Shown piece by piece: positions 6,471 through 12,274 of a stretch of 14,753 bases of DNA (position 1 is its first letter; every line of letters starts with the position of its first letter). A program made the translations under genes and the position numbers. Source of the DNA: an uncultured Clostridia bacterium (lineage in GTDB: Bacteria > Bacillota > Clostridia > TANB77 > CAG-508); contig CALXVO010000020.1 of assembly GCA_944392065.1 (NCBI GenBank), forward strand, positions 1-14,753, written 5' to 3'. The notes beneath the pieces are model-generated. The model was not told the origin of the DNA. It worked only from the letters and a program-made list of their open reading frames with translations, and searched no databases.

Positions 6471-6606
6471 TTATTGTATAGGAAAAATCGACTCTTTTCT
6501 TGATATTTCAGTACTTTAAACGATTTTTCCGTATACAACAAGGTTAAGTTACCTTGGGCCGTGCGTATTTGCGAAGCAAAACGCACATGTGGCGAAGCCA
6601 CTTTTC
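6471..6606 (+). repeat. Terminator-associated structured repeat, copy 2
   Basis: This is a tandem copy of the preceding unit. The first 85 nt or so are nearly identical (arms 6474-6490 and 6521-6538, CAAGGT/ACCTTG hairpin at 6539-6556, GGGCCGT). The two later hairpins differ in sequence but keep pairing: GTGCGT with ACGCAC (6561-6586), and GTGGC-GAA-GCCAC (6589-6601) followed by TTTTCTTATT, which reads as an intrinsic terminator on the plus strand. The copy runs into the stop codon of the LamG gene at 6610-6612. Confidence 0.85.
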
Positions 6607-6609
6607 TTA

Positions 6610-7515
6610 TTAAGATCCATATTTACTCATATCTTGCTGATAATTTTGAAGTATCTCACTTTCTGTTAGTATTCTATCATATGCTCTAACCGAATAGATA
6701 GCTCCTCCTATTAGAGGTCTTCCTCCATTTATTGTATTAAATAATCTTAATCTTGTATTTGGCTCAGCTTCTGGTTTCGGGAAGTTAAGAGTTTTATGAT
6801 ATTGGCCATCAACATAGATATTAGCATTGTTAGTATTTGCATCAAATGTTATAGAAATAAAGATTTTTTTATTCAATATGCTAGTTTCGTCTGTAATATT
6901 GTCAAATACATCCCATGTACCATTATTTACATATCTATAACTTAATGTTGAGCCAGAACCAGAATAATTCCATAAGTAGAAGTAATGGCTATCATCTTTT
7001 TCTAATGCATATAGATATCCTATGTCAGTAGTGTTATATTGTGCTACGACTTCTATTGTATTACTCGCTGGTATGGTAACATCTCTTACAGCATATGAAG
7101 TGTTATCTATAGCAGATAAAGAATTATCCTCATTAATTTTAATGTTATTTAATGTAATATCATTTCCGTTTCCACTTAGGTCTTTCCAAGTGGTAGCTGT
7201 ATTGCTATGCCCATTTCCCGTATTATTTATTCCGTCATAGAGAAGTAACAATCCATTTGTAACATATCCTTCTAAATCGTCATCCTCTGTGCCAATATTA
7301 CCCGAACTAGTATCTGCTAATTTTTTATATATTTCATCCGCCCTGCTATTATCAGCCTCATATGTTTGCTTTATTCCTATGATTGTTTCTAGTTGGCTCT
7401 TTCTCACTGAATTTGATATTAACAATACTGCTGTAAGAATTAATAGCATACTTATAAGTACTACTGACACATATACTGCCATGGAACCTTTTTCTTCTCC
7501 TATTTTATATTTCAT
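6610..7515 (-). CDS. Prepilin-like membrane protein with a LamG/concanavalin-like domain
   Basis: The protein has 301 residues. The N-terminus (KYKIGEEKGSMAVYVSVVL) is a short charged leader, a Gly-Ser junction at 10-11, then about 22 hydrophobic residues (12-33), like a class III or PilX-type prepilin. The usual Glu at +5 is absent. A helical linker (40-70) and an acidic stretch (76-82) precede a jellyroll domain from about 84 to 290: LLLLYDG, TTWKDLSGNGND, ISITFD, ANIYVDGQY, GAIYSVRAYDRILTESEI. This is the LamG-like pattern of many clostridial surface proteins and may bind glycans or protein. The ATG at 7515 is preferred: AAAGGA lies 12 nt before it, whereas the ATG at 7527 abuts that site. 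It stands alone, with no pilus assembly genes nearby. The domains are clear; function is inferred. Confidence 0.75.
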   Translation of the reverse strand: MKYKIGEEKGSMAVYVSVVLISMLLILTAVLLISNSVRKSQLETIIGIKQTYEADNSRADEIYKKLADTSSGNIGTEDDDLEGYVTNGLLLLYDGINNTGNGHSNTATTWKDLSGNGNDITLNNIKINEDNSLSAIDNTSYAVRDVTIPASNTIEVVAQYNTTDIGYLYALEKDDSHYFYLWNYSGSGSTLSYRYVNNGTWDVFDNITDETSILNKKIFISITFDANTNNANIYVDGQYHKTLNFPKPEAEPNTRLRLFNTINGGRPLIGGAIYSVRAYDRILTESEILQNYQQDMSKYGS

Positions 7516-7549
7516 CTTTATTCTCATTCCTTTCTCTAGGCACAAATCT

Positions 7550-7676
7550 GGCAAAAAAAGAATTGAATTTTGAGCAGTTAAAACGAATTTAAAATTTACG
7601 AGGCATACTTAGTGCTACGCCAATTAAATTTTAAATGAAGTTTGTGTGCGTCAAAATTGTAATTATTTTTTTGGCC
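7550..7676. repeat. Imperfect inverted-repeat element upstream of the LamG gene
   Basis: The outer arms GGCAAAAAAA (7550-7559) and TTTTTTTGGCC (7666-7676) pair with one bulge. AATTTTGA near 7566-7573 pairs with TCAAAATT at 7651-7658. A perfect 12-bp inner stem pairs 7587-7598 (ATTTAAAATTTA) with 7625-7636. The apex (7599-7621) carries GCAT-ACTTA-GTGC and resembles the apex of the element upstream of porA at 14576-14600. On the minus strand it lies about 35 nt before the LamG start. Confidence 0.65.
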
Positions 7677-7916
7677 CTTCTCCCTTGTATAAAAATTAAT
7701 CTAATTCGAGCAGTGCAACTATTGTAAGTACTTATTTAATTTCGATTTTTCTTATTAATTTTATGTTTTAGCATATAATCTCTTATTGTCTACACTAATA
7801 ATAATTCAATTCTTTTTAATTGTCAATTATTTTTATTTTTTCTTTTTTGAAGAGATTTATTCGAAAATTTCTCTAAATATACATACTACTAAGACGTATA
7901 CTACAAATTTACGCTG

Positions 7917-7945
7917 AGTTGTTACGTTTAACACAACTTTTTTTT
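7917..7945 (+). terminator. Intrinsic terminator without an obvious upstream gene
   Basis: AGTTGT (7917-7922) pairs with ACAACT (7933-7938) around a 10-nt loop and is followed by eight T residues (7938-7945). No plus-strand gene ends upstream within the window after 1219. It lies immediately before the lepB promoter and may insulate it. Confidence 0.5.
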
Positions 7946-7955
7946 ATTAAAACCA

Positions 7956-7984
7956 TTGATAAGTTTTTAAAAAAAATATATAAT
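7956..7984 (+). promoter_or_regulatory. Sigma-A promoter of lepB
   Basis: TTGATA (7956-7961) and a perfect TATAAT (7979-7984) are separated by 17 nt. This predicts a leader of about 90 nt before the lepB start at 8082. No further recognised site lies in that leader. Confidence 0.8.
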
Positions 7985-8081
7985 ATATAGTAGTTTTTAT
8001 TATATATTAGTATTAACGAAAAGCTAACTAACGATTCTTTTTGAAGCTAGATTCGTAAACCAGAAAGGATTTGAACATAAA

Positions 8082-8726
8082 ATGAAATTAAGTGATAAAA
8101 CTAAAGATATTTTAGAATGGATAGTATGCATATTAATTGCATTTGTTCTTGCATTATTAATCAGATATTATATAGGTACACCAACAATAGTTAAACAATC
8201 ATCAATGCATCCTACTTTAGAGCAAAACCAAAGACTTATATTAAATAGGTGGAGCAGAACAACTAAAAAAATGCCTGAACGTGGCGATATAATCACGTTT
8301 GAGGCTCCAGACAAAAAATATATTGCCCAAAATGAATTTAATAGTAATGATGTTATTGCAAAGTATTCTAATGAACCTACTAATTGGTTTAGCAATTTTG
8401 TATTTCATGTATTAGAAATTAGAAAGGAAAGCTATATAAAAAGGGTAATTGGTTTACCTGGAGATCATGTTCAAATTTCTGATGGTAAAGTATATATTAA
8501 TGGAGAAGAGTTTGATGAACCTTACCTTCAAGATAGTGTAACTACCAATATGGGTAAATATGCATTTTCAGATTTGGTAGTTCCAGACAATTGCGTCTTT
8601 GTTTTAGGAGATAATCGAAACTTTTCCACAGACAGTAGAGTTTTTGGCTGTATTCCATTAGAAAAAATCGAAGGTACGGTGTGGATTCGTTTCTGGCCAT
8701 TGAATTTATTTGGTAAAGTAGAATAA
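8082..8726 (+). CDS. lepB: Signal peptidase I
   Basis: This 214-residue membrane serine protease cuts signal peptides from exported proteins on the outer face of the membrane. A single N-terminal membrane anchor spans about 12-31 (WIVCILIAFVLALLI). The catalytic Ser41 is in QSSMHPTL, and the general-base Lys120 in YIKRVIGLPGD. The C-terminal box GDNRNFSTDSRVFG is intact. An insert of about 30 residues separates RGDIITFEAP from the Lys box, within the normal family range. AAAGGA (8064-8069) is the only ribosome site, 12 nt before the ATG. It is the first gene of the plus-strand series lepB-holB-ricT and is driven by the promoter at 7956-7984. The identification is secure. Confidence 0.95.
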   Translation: MKLSDKTKDILEWIVCILIAFVLALLIRYYIGTPTIVKQSSMHPTLEQNQRLILNRWSRTTKKMPERGDIITFEAPDKKYIAQNEFNSNDVIAKYSNEPTNWFSNFVFHVLEIRKESYIKRVIGLPGDHVQISDGKVYINGEEFDEPYLQDSVTTNMGKYAFSDLVVPDNCVFVLGDNRNFSTDSRVFGCIPLEKIEGTVWIRFWPLNLFGKVE

Positions 8727-8831
8727 TTTAAATTTGATAAAACACGATAAGTTCTTGATATCTGTATTTGACTACTTTTAATTTCATATGGAGGCTTATC
8801 TTTTACATCAAAATCAGGTAGGAGTGAAATT

Positions 8832-9746
8832 TTGAATTTTCGTAATATTATTGGTAATGATGCAATAAAGCAGTTGCTAACTAATTCCATACGTAGTAAT
8901 AATTTGGTGCATAGTTATCTGTTTGTTGGAACAGATGGTATTGGTAAAAGTCTCTTTGCAAAAGAATTTTCCAAAATGTTTTTATGCTTGGAAGACAATA
9001 AAGCATGTAATACTTGTTCCTCTTGTATTAAATTTGAAAGTAACAATCATCCCGATTTCATATTTGTCGATTCTGAAGATGGGAAAAGTATAAAAATAGG
9101 ACAAATTCGTCTATTACAAGAAAATATCTCAGAAAAACCAATTGTTTCTTCCAAAAAAGTATATATAATTAATAATAGTGACTTAATGACAGTAGAGGCT
9201 CAAAATTGTTTGTTAAAAACCTTAGAAGAGCCACCAGAATATGCAATAATTATTTTGCTACTATCTAATGAAAGTAAATTGTTAAACACAATTAAATCAA
9301 GATGTACTAAAATTGCTTTTAAAAACCTATCTGATGAAGAATTACTGGAATATGCTAGAAGAAATAATATATATGCTAATCCAAATTTATTGAGCACTTG
9401 TAATGGCAGTATTTCCAAATTGATTTCTTTAAAGGATGAAATAGAGCTTTATAAATCTTTAGATACTTTAGCCAATGATTTCTCTACTAAAGATATTATT
9501 GATCTTTGGAATGAAGCCGATGTTCTTTATCAATCGAAAGAAAAAATAGTAGATTTACTTGATTATTTTAATATCATTTTTTTGAAAAAATTACGTACTT
9601 CAAAAGAGGAAAAATATATAAATTCCATAAAGATAGTAGAAACCACAAAAAAAAGGCTATCTTCTAATGCGAATTACGATATGTGTATTGATAATCTTTT
9701 ATTAAAAATATGGGAGGAATTTCATGAAGGTTATAATAGGAGTTAG
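8832..9746 (+). CDS. holB: DNA polymerase III delta-prime subunit
   Basis: The delta-prime subunit is a clamp-loader component that helps open the beta sliding clamp at primed DNA. The protein has 304 residues. The AAA+ domain has a P-loop GTDGIGKS (33-40), four zinc-ligand cysteines (C52, C59, C62, C65), LLKTLEEPPE (127-136) and the SRC motif with its Arg finger (156-158). A lid and a helical collar domain follow. The start is a TTG at 8832, supported by TAGGAG 7 nt upstream and by the usual N-terminus (NFRNIIGNDAIK). No ATG nearby is in frame. It overlaps ricT by 23 nt, indicating translational coupling. In Firmicutes holB and ricT are classic neighbours, which supports both calls. Confidence 0.93.
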   Translation: MNFRNIIGNDAIKQLLTNSIRSNNLVHSYLFVGTDGIGKSLFAKEFSKMFLCLEDNKACNTCSSCIKFESNNHPDFIFVDSEDGKSIKIGQIRLLQENISEKPIVSSKKVYIINNSDLMTVEAQNCLLKTLEEPPEYAIIILLLSNESKLLNTIKSRCTKIAFKNLSDEELLEYARRNNIYANPNLLSTCNGSISKLISLKDEIELYKSLDTLANDFSTKDIIDLWNEADVLYQSKEKIVDLLDYFNIIFLKKLRTSKEEKYINSIKIVETTKKRLSSNANYDMCIDNLLLKIWEEFHEGYNRS

Positions 9747-10647
9747 ATTTAAGAAACCCGGAAAAGTTTATTTCTTTGATCCTGGTAACTTACATATAAA
9801 TATAAAGACCAAAGTTATTGTTGAGACTGCTTTAGGAGAATCTCTTGGAGAGGTTGTAGCAAAAAAGAAGCTTTTGCCAAATACTGAGTTTGCTACTCCT
9901 TTAAAGAAAATTATTCGTATAGCAAATTATAAAGATATAAAACATTATAATGAAAATAAGAAGCAAGAAGAAGAAGCATTTAAAATTTGTGAAGAAAAAA
10001 TTAAAAAACTAAAATTAGATATGCATTTAACTGATGTTGAATATAGTTTTGATAATAGCAAATTACTTTTTTATTTTACTGCAGATGGTAGAGTAGATTT
10101 TAGAGAATTGGTAAAAGAACTTGCAGCTATTTTTAAAACCAGAATAGAATTAAGACAAATTGGTGTTAGAGATGAGGTAAGACGTATTGGCGGAAATGGA
10201 GTTTGTGGTAGAGAACTTTGTTGTTGTTCTTTTTTAAATAATTTTGAGACAGTTTCTATTAAAATGGCAAAAGAACAAAATATGTCTTTAAACCCAACTA
10301 AAATATCTGGCAATTGTGGTAGACTTATGTGCTGTTTAAAATATGAACAGGAAGTATACGAAGACAAATTAAAACATTTACCTAAGATTGGTGCAATTGT
10401 AAAGACAGAAGATGGAGAAGGTGTTGTAGATTCCATCGAAACTCTAAAAGAGATTGTAAAAGTAAAACTAAAAGATGATAATGATGAGACTTACTTTAAA
10501 AAATATAGTGCAAAAGACTTGCAGATTATAAAAAATTCTTCTACTGAAGTAATGGATGACGAAGAGAAAGAAAATATGGAAGAACTTAAGAAGTTGGAAG
10601 AATTAGAAAAACAAGATATGGAAACCGATAGCAATGATGTATTTTAA
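9724..10647 (+). CDS. ricT: RicT/YaaT, PSP1-domain protein of the Y-complex
   Basis: RicT with RicA and RicF forms the Fe-S Y-complex that, in Bacillus subtilis, stimulates RNase Y-dependent mRNA maturation and affects sporulation and competence. The protein has 307 residues. The PSP1 domain covers roughly the first two thirds, with the conserved RIGGNGVCGRELCCCSF (155-170) and GNCGRLMCCLKYE (196-208) segments. The paired cysteines C161, C166, C167 and C198, C203, C204 are all present, consistent with Fe-S binding. The last 40 residues (about 268-307) are a charged Glu/Lys/Asp tail that varies in the family. GGGAGG precedes the ATG with 6-7 nt spacing. The identity is firm; the cellular role is taken from B. 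subtilis. Confidence 0.93.
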   Translation: MKVIIGVRFKKPGKVYFFDPGNLHINIKTKVIVETALGESLGEVVAKKKLLPNTEFATPLKKIIRIANYKDIKHYNENKKQEEEAFKICEEKIKKLKLDMHLTDVEYSFDNSKLLFYFTADGRVDFRELVKELAAIFKTRIELRQIGVRDEVRRIGGNGVCGRELCCCSFLNNFETVSIKMAKEQNMSLNPTKISGNCGRLMCCLKYEQEVYEDKLKHLPKIGAIVKTEDGEGVVDSIETLKEIVKVKLKDDNDETYFKKYSAKDLQIIKNSSTEVMDDEEKENMEELKKLEELEKQDMETDSNDVF

Positions 10648-10650
10648 TTT

Positions 10651-10669
10651 TATCATAATTGTAATGATA
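10651..10669 (+). other. Hairpin between ricT and the ferredoxin gene
   Basis: TATCAT and ATGATA pair around a 7-nt loop just after the ricT stop. Only a short T run follows, so it is at best a weak terminator. It overlaps the -35 box of the proposed ferredoxin promoter. Confidence 0.3.
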
Positions 10670-10686
10670 TGTTTTAATGCTATATT
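10659..10686 (+). promoter_or_regulatory. Possible promoter of the ferredoxin gene
   Basis: TTGTAA (10659-10664) and TATATT (10681-10686) are 16 nt apart, about 30 nt before the ferredoxin start. Readthrough from ricT is also possible. Confidence 0.4.
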
Positions 10687-10716
10687 TAGGTAATCAATTT
10701 AAGGAGGTGAGTTTAA

Positions 10717-10890
10717 ATGACATATAAAATAACAGATAAATGTATTAGCTGTGGAGCTTGTGCAGGAGCTTGCCCAATGCAATGTATCTCTCAAGGAGAT
10801 GAAAGATATGTAATAGACGAATCTGTTTGTATTGGATGTGGTACTTGTGCCAATGTTTGTCCTATGGGAGCACCAGAGCCAAATGAATAA
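10717..10890 (+). CDS. 2[4Fe-4S] ferredoxin, 57 residues
   Basis: This is a small soluble electron carrier with two [4Fe-4S] clusters. The two CxxCxxCxxxCP motifs are complete: C9, C12, C15, C19 and C38, C41, C44, C48. A ninth Cys (C23) lies just after the first motif. The length matches clostridial ferredoxins of about 55 residues. A near-perfect AAGGAGGTGA (10701-10710) lies 6 nt before the ATG at 10717, suggesting high expression. It follows ricT in the same direction, a common arrangement in Clostridia. It could accept electrons from pyruvate:ferredoxin oxidoreductase, whose alpha and beta genes lie 1.4 kb away, but nothing in the sequence proves that pairing. Confidence 0.95.
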   Translation: MTYKITDKCISCGACAGACPMQCISQGDERYVIDESVCIGCGTCANVCPMGAPEPNE

Positions 10891-10922
10891 GAACAATTTC
10901 TTAAAATTTTCTTAATTTTTTG

Positions 10923-10951
10923 TTGCAAAATCTATTATAATATTGTATAAT
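10923..10951 (+). promoter_or_regulatory. Promoter of the DUF4190 gene
   Basis: TTGCAA (10923-10928) and a perfect TATAAT (10946-10951) are separated by 17 nt. The predicted leader of about 30 nt leads into AAGGAGG and the ATG at 10987. Confidence 0.8.
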
Positions 10952-10986
10952 AAAGTAGAATTTTGTCGAAATAAGGAGGATGTTTT

Positions 10987-11262
10987 ATGGAAGAAAAGAA
11001 ATCTAATGGATTTGCTGTAGCTTCTCTAGTATTAGGTATTGTATCAATCGTATTTAATTTCTTCGGACTTTCACTTCTAGGTTTAATATTAGGTATTGTT
11101 GGTATCGTATTAGGTGTTGTAGCAAAAAAGAAAAATCCAACAGGTATGGCAACTGCAGGTCTAGTACTTTCTATAATTGGTACAGTTCTTTGTGCTTTAA
11201 TATTTATAGCTTGTGCTGCTTGTGTTGGTGCAATTGGAAGCGCTGCAGGAAGCTTATATTAA
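10987..11262 (+). CDS. Small DUF4190-type membrane protein
   Basis: This 91-residue membrane protein has no known activity. A charged start (EEKKSNGFA) leads into two or more hydrophobic Gly-rich segments: VASLVLGIVSIVFNFFGLSLLGLILGI with GIVLGVVAKKKN, then GMATAGLVLSIIGTVLCALIFIACAACVGAIG. The repeated A-x-LVLGIVSI/AGLVLSIIG pattern and the KKKNPTGMATAG turn are typical of the DUF4190 family, common in Gram-positive bacteria. A strong ribosome site (AAGGAGG, 10973-10979), its own promoter and the terminator at 11287-11312 make it a short single-gene unit, probably well expressed. The family call rests on pattern recognition. Confidence 0.8.
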   Translation: MEEKKSNGFAVASLVLGIVSIVFNFFGLSLLGLILGIVGIVLGVVAKKKNPTGMATAGLVLSIIGTVLCALIFIACAACVGAIGSAAGSLY

Positions 11263-11286
11263 TAAATAATAAATTTTATATTTTTA

Positions 11287-11312
11287 AGGTAAACAACTTT
11301 ATTTGTTTACCT
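11287..11312 (+). terminator. Intrinsic terminator of the DUF4190 gene
   Basis: AGGTAAACAA (11287-11296) pairs perfectly with TTGTTTACCT (11303-11312) around a 6-nt loop and is followed by AATTTTATTAT. It lies 24 nt after the stop codon. Confidence 0.75.
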
Positions 11313-11320
11313 AATTTTAT

Positions 11321-11354
11321 TATATAGGAAAAGTCATTAAATTTTTCCTATATA
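11321..11354. repeat. Palindrome resembling the ends of the repeat family
   Basis: TATATAGGAAAA (11321-11332) pairs perfectly with TTTTCCTATATA (11343-11354) around a 10-nt loop. The arms share TATAGGAAAA with the terminal arms of the repeats at 6316-6606. Like several of those, it directly follows a terminator. It could be a shortened member of the family or an unrelated second hairpin. Confidence 0.55.
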
Positions 11355-11357
11355 GCA

Positions 11358-11394
11358 GTACATATATTTTTTACTTGAATGCACTACATGTACT
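11358..11394. other. AGTACAT/ATGTACT inverted repeat upstream of lgt
   Basis: AGTACAT (about 11357-11363) and ATGTACT (11388-11394) form a 7-bp inverted repeat with a 24-nt spacer, about 50 nt before the lgt start. It could be an operator or leader hairpin; no known regulator is recognised and no clear promoter was found here. Confidence 0.25.
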
Positions 11395-11441
11395 CGCAAG
11401 ATGAAACAAATTTTATATACTCTAAAGGAAGAGAGAATTTT

Positions 11442-12224
11442 ATGTTACCATATATAACTATTTTTGGCCATGAGGTTGCAACTTATGGACTTATTATTTT
11501 CATTGGAATTTTTATTGGCGGGATTATTGCTATTCAATATTTCACAAAATTTCATGCTATTAATAAAGAAGATGTATTCTATGCTATCTTATACGCTGTT
11601 ATAGGAGTCGGAATAGGTGCTAAGCTTTTATACATTATTACCAATATTCCATTTTTAATAGAAAACTACCACACAATTAATCTTTGGGATACATTACTAC
11701 AAATGTTTAAAGGTGGATTTGTATTCTATGGTGGTTTACTTGGAGGCATCCTAGGTGTATTTATTTATGCAAAGCAATTTAAAGTTTCCTTTAAATCTTT
11801 ATTATTAATACTTATCCCAGTAGTTCCATTAATTCATAGTATTGGTAGAATCGGCTGTTTATGTGCAGGTTGCTGTTATGGTATGGAATACCATGGATTT
11901 GGCGCTATTACTTTTCATAATTCTATACTTGCACCAAATGGAGTACCCCTTTTCCCAATGCAAATTGTAGAGGCTGTTTGTAATTTGCTGATTTTTATTG
12001 CATTAATGGTTACTTATAAAAGATTTTTGGGAACTTATAAAACAATTGGATTATATCTAATTTTATATAGTATTGTTCGATTTGTTTTAGAATTCTTCCG
12101 CGGAGATTTGATACGTGGAATCTATTTTAGTTTATCTACTTCACAATGGATTAGTATTGTCCTTTTGACTTTTGGGATACTCCTTTTTTCCAAAAAGTTG
12201 GACAAAAGGAACAGACCTAACTGA
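11442..12224 (+). CDS. lgt: Prolipoprotein diacylglyceryl transferase family protein
   Basis: Lgt moves diacylglycerol from phosphatidylglycerol to the lipobox Cys of prolipoproteins in the membrane. The product has 260 residues and about seven membrane segments, starting PYITIFGHEVATYG. It has GGFVFYGGLLGG (91-102), HSIGRIG (122-128) with the signature Arg126, VEAVCN and EFFRGD with Arg220, matching the family layout. Two positions differ from the E. coli enzyme: the loop His (HGG) is Tyr96, and the Asn of GRxGN is Cys129, giving a Cys-rich GCLCAGCCYG. I believe this variant is widespread in anaerobic Firmicutes. The start at 11442 is chosen for the AAAGGAAGAG about 8 nt upstream and the typical N-terminus; an in-frame ATG at 11379 lacks a ribosome site. 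The last codons overlap a palindrome. Confidence 0.85.
   Translation: MLPYITIFGHEVATYGLIIFIGIFIGGIIAIQYFTKFHAINKEDVFYAILYAVIGVGIGAKLLYIITNIPFLIENYHTINLWDTLLQMFKGGFVFYGGLLGGILGVFIYAKQFKVSFKSLLLILIPVVPLIHSIGRIGCLCAGCCYGMEYHGFGAITFHNSILAPNGVPLFPMQIVEAVCNLLIFIALMVTYKRFLGTYKTIGLYLILYSIVRFVLEFFRGDLIRGIYFSLSTSQWISIVLLTFGILLFSKKLDKRNRPN
12182..12209. repeat. Imperfect hairpin inside the 3' end of lgt
   Basis: CCTTTTTTCCAA (12182-12193) pairs with TTGGACAAAAGG (12198-12209) with one mismatch and an AAAG loop. It encodes the last residues of Lgt. Its arm TTGGACAAAAGG closely matches the arm of the terminator at 12228-12274, so the two palindromes look related. Confidence 0.55.
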
Positions 12225-12227
12225 AAC

Positions 12228-12274
12228 AAAAAAACTTGGACAAAAAGGAGTGTCCCTTTTGTCCAAGTTTTTTT
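12228..12274. terminator. Bidirectional terminator between lgt and porB
   Basis: An 18-bp perfect stem pairs 12228-12245 with 12257-12274 (core ACTTGGACAAAA/TTTTGTCCAAGT), extended by GG/CC after one mismatch. Seven A residues on the left and seven T residues on the right give a T-tract on both strands. The porB stop codon (12275-12273) lies in its right arm. Confidence 0.9.

Larger units (their letters stand above)
7516..8081. other. Divergent intergenic region between the LamG gene and lepB
   Basis: There is no supported gene in these 566 nt. They contain the imperfect inverted-repeat element at 7550-7676, a plus-strand terminator at 7917-7945 and the lepB promoter at 7956-7984. The part from about 7690 to 7915 is AT-rich with no clear structure, apart from an isolated TATAAT at 7774-7779. 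Confidence 0.6.

Noticed and set aside
6316..6606. CRISPR-like array
   Set aside because: There are only two units of about 155 nt, with no regular short repeat and spacer pattern and no cas genes.
7516..7554. Longer LamG protein starting at a TTG codon
   Set aside because: The start is poor and the extra residues precede a typical prepilin leader; the internal ATG codons at 7527 or 7515 fit better.
7635..7727. 30-codon plus-strand ORF with a signal-peptide-like hydrophobic stretch
   Set aside because: It has no ribosome binding site, starts within the arm of an inverted-repeat element and has no supporting context.
8788..8835. 15-residue ORF just before holB, ending over the holB TTG start
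   Set aside because: No ribosome binding site precedes its ATG, and it is too short to support by composition. It could be a leader peptide but the sequence gives no evidence.
11379..11441. Upstream in-frame ATG for lgt
   Set aside because: It lacks a ribosome binding site and adds 21 residues not typical of Lgt; the ATG at 11442 has a good site.
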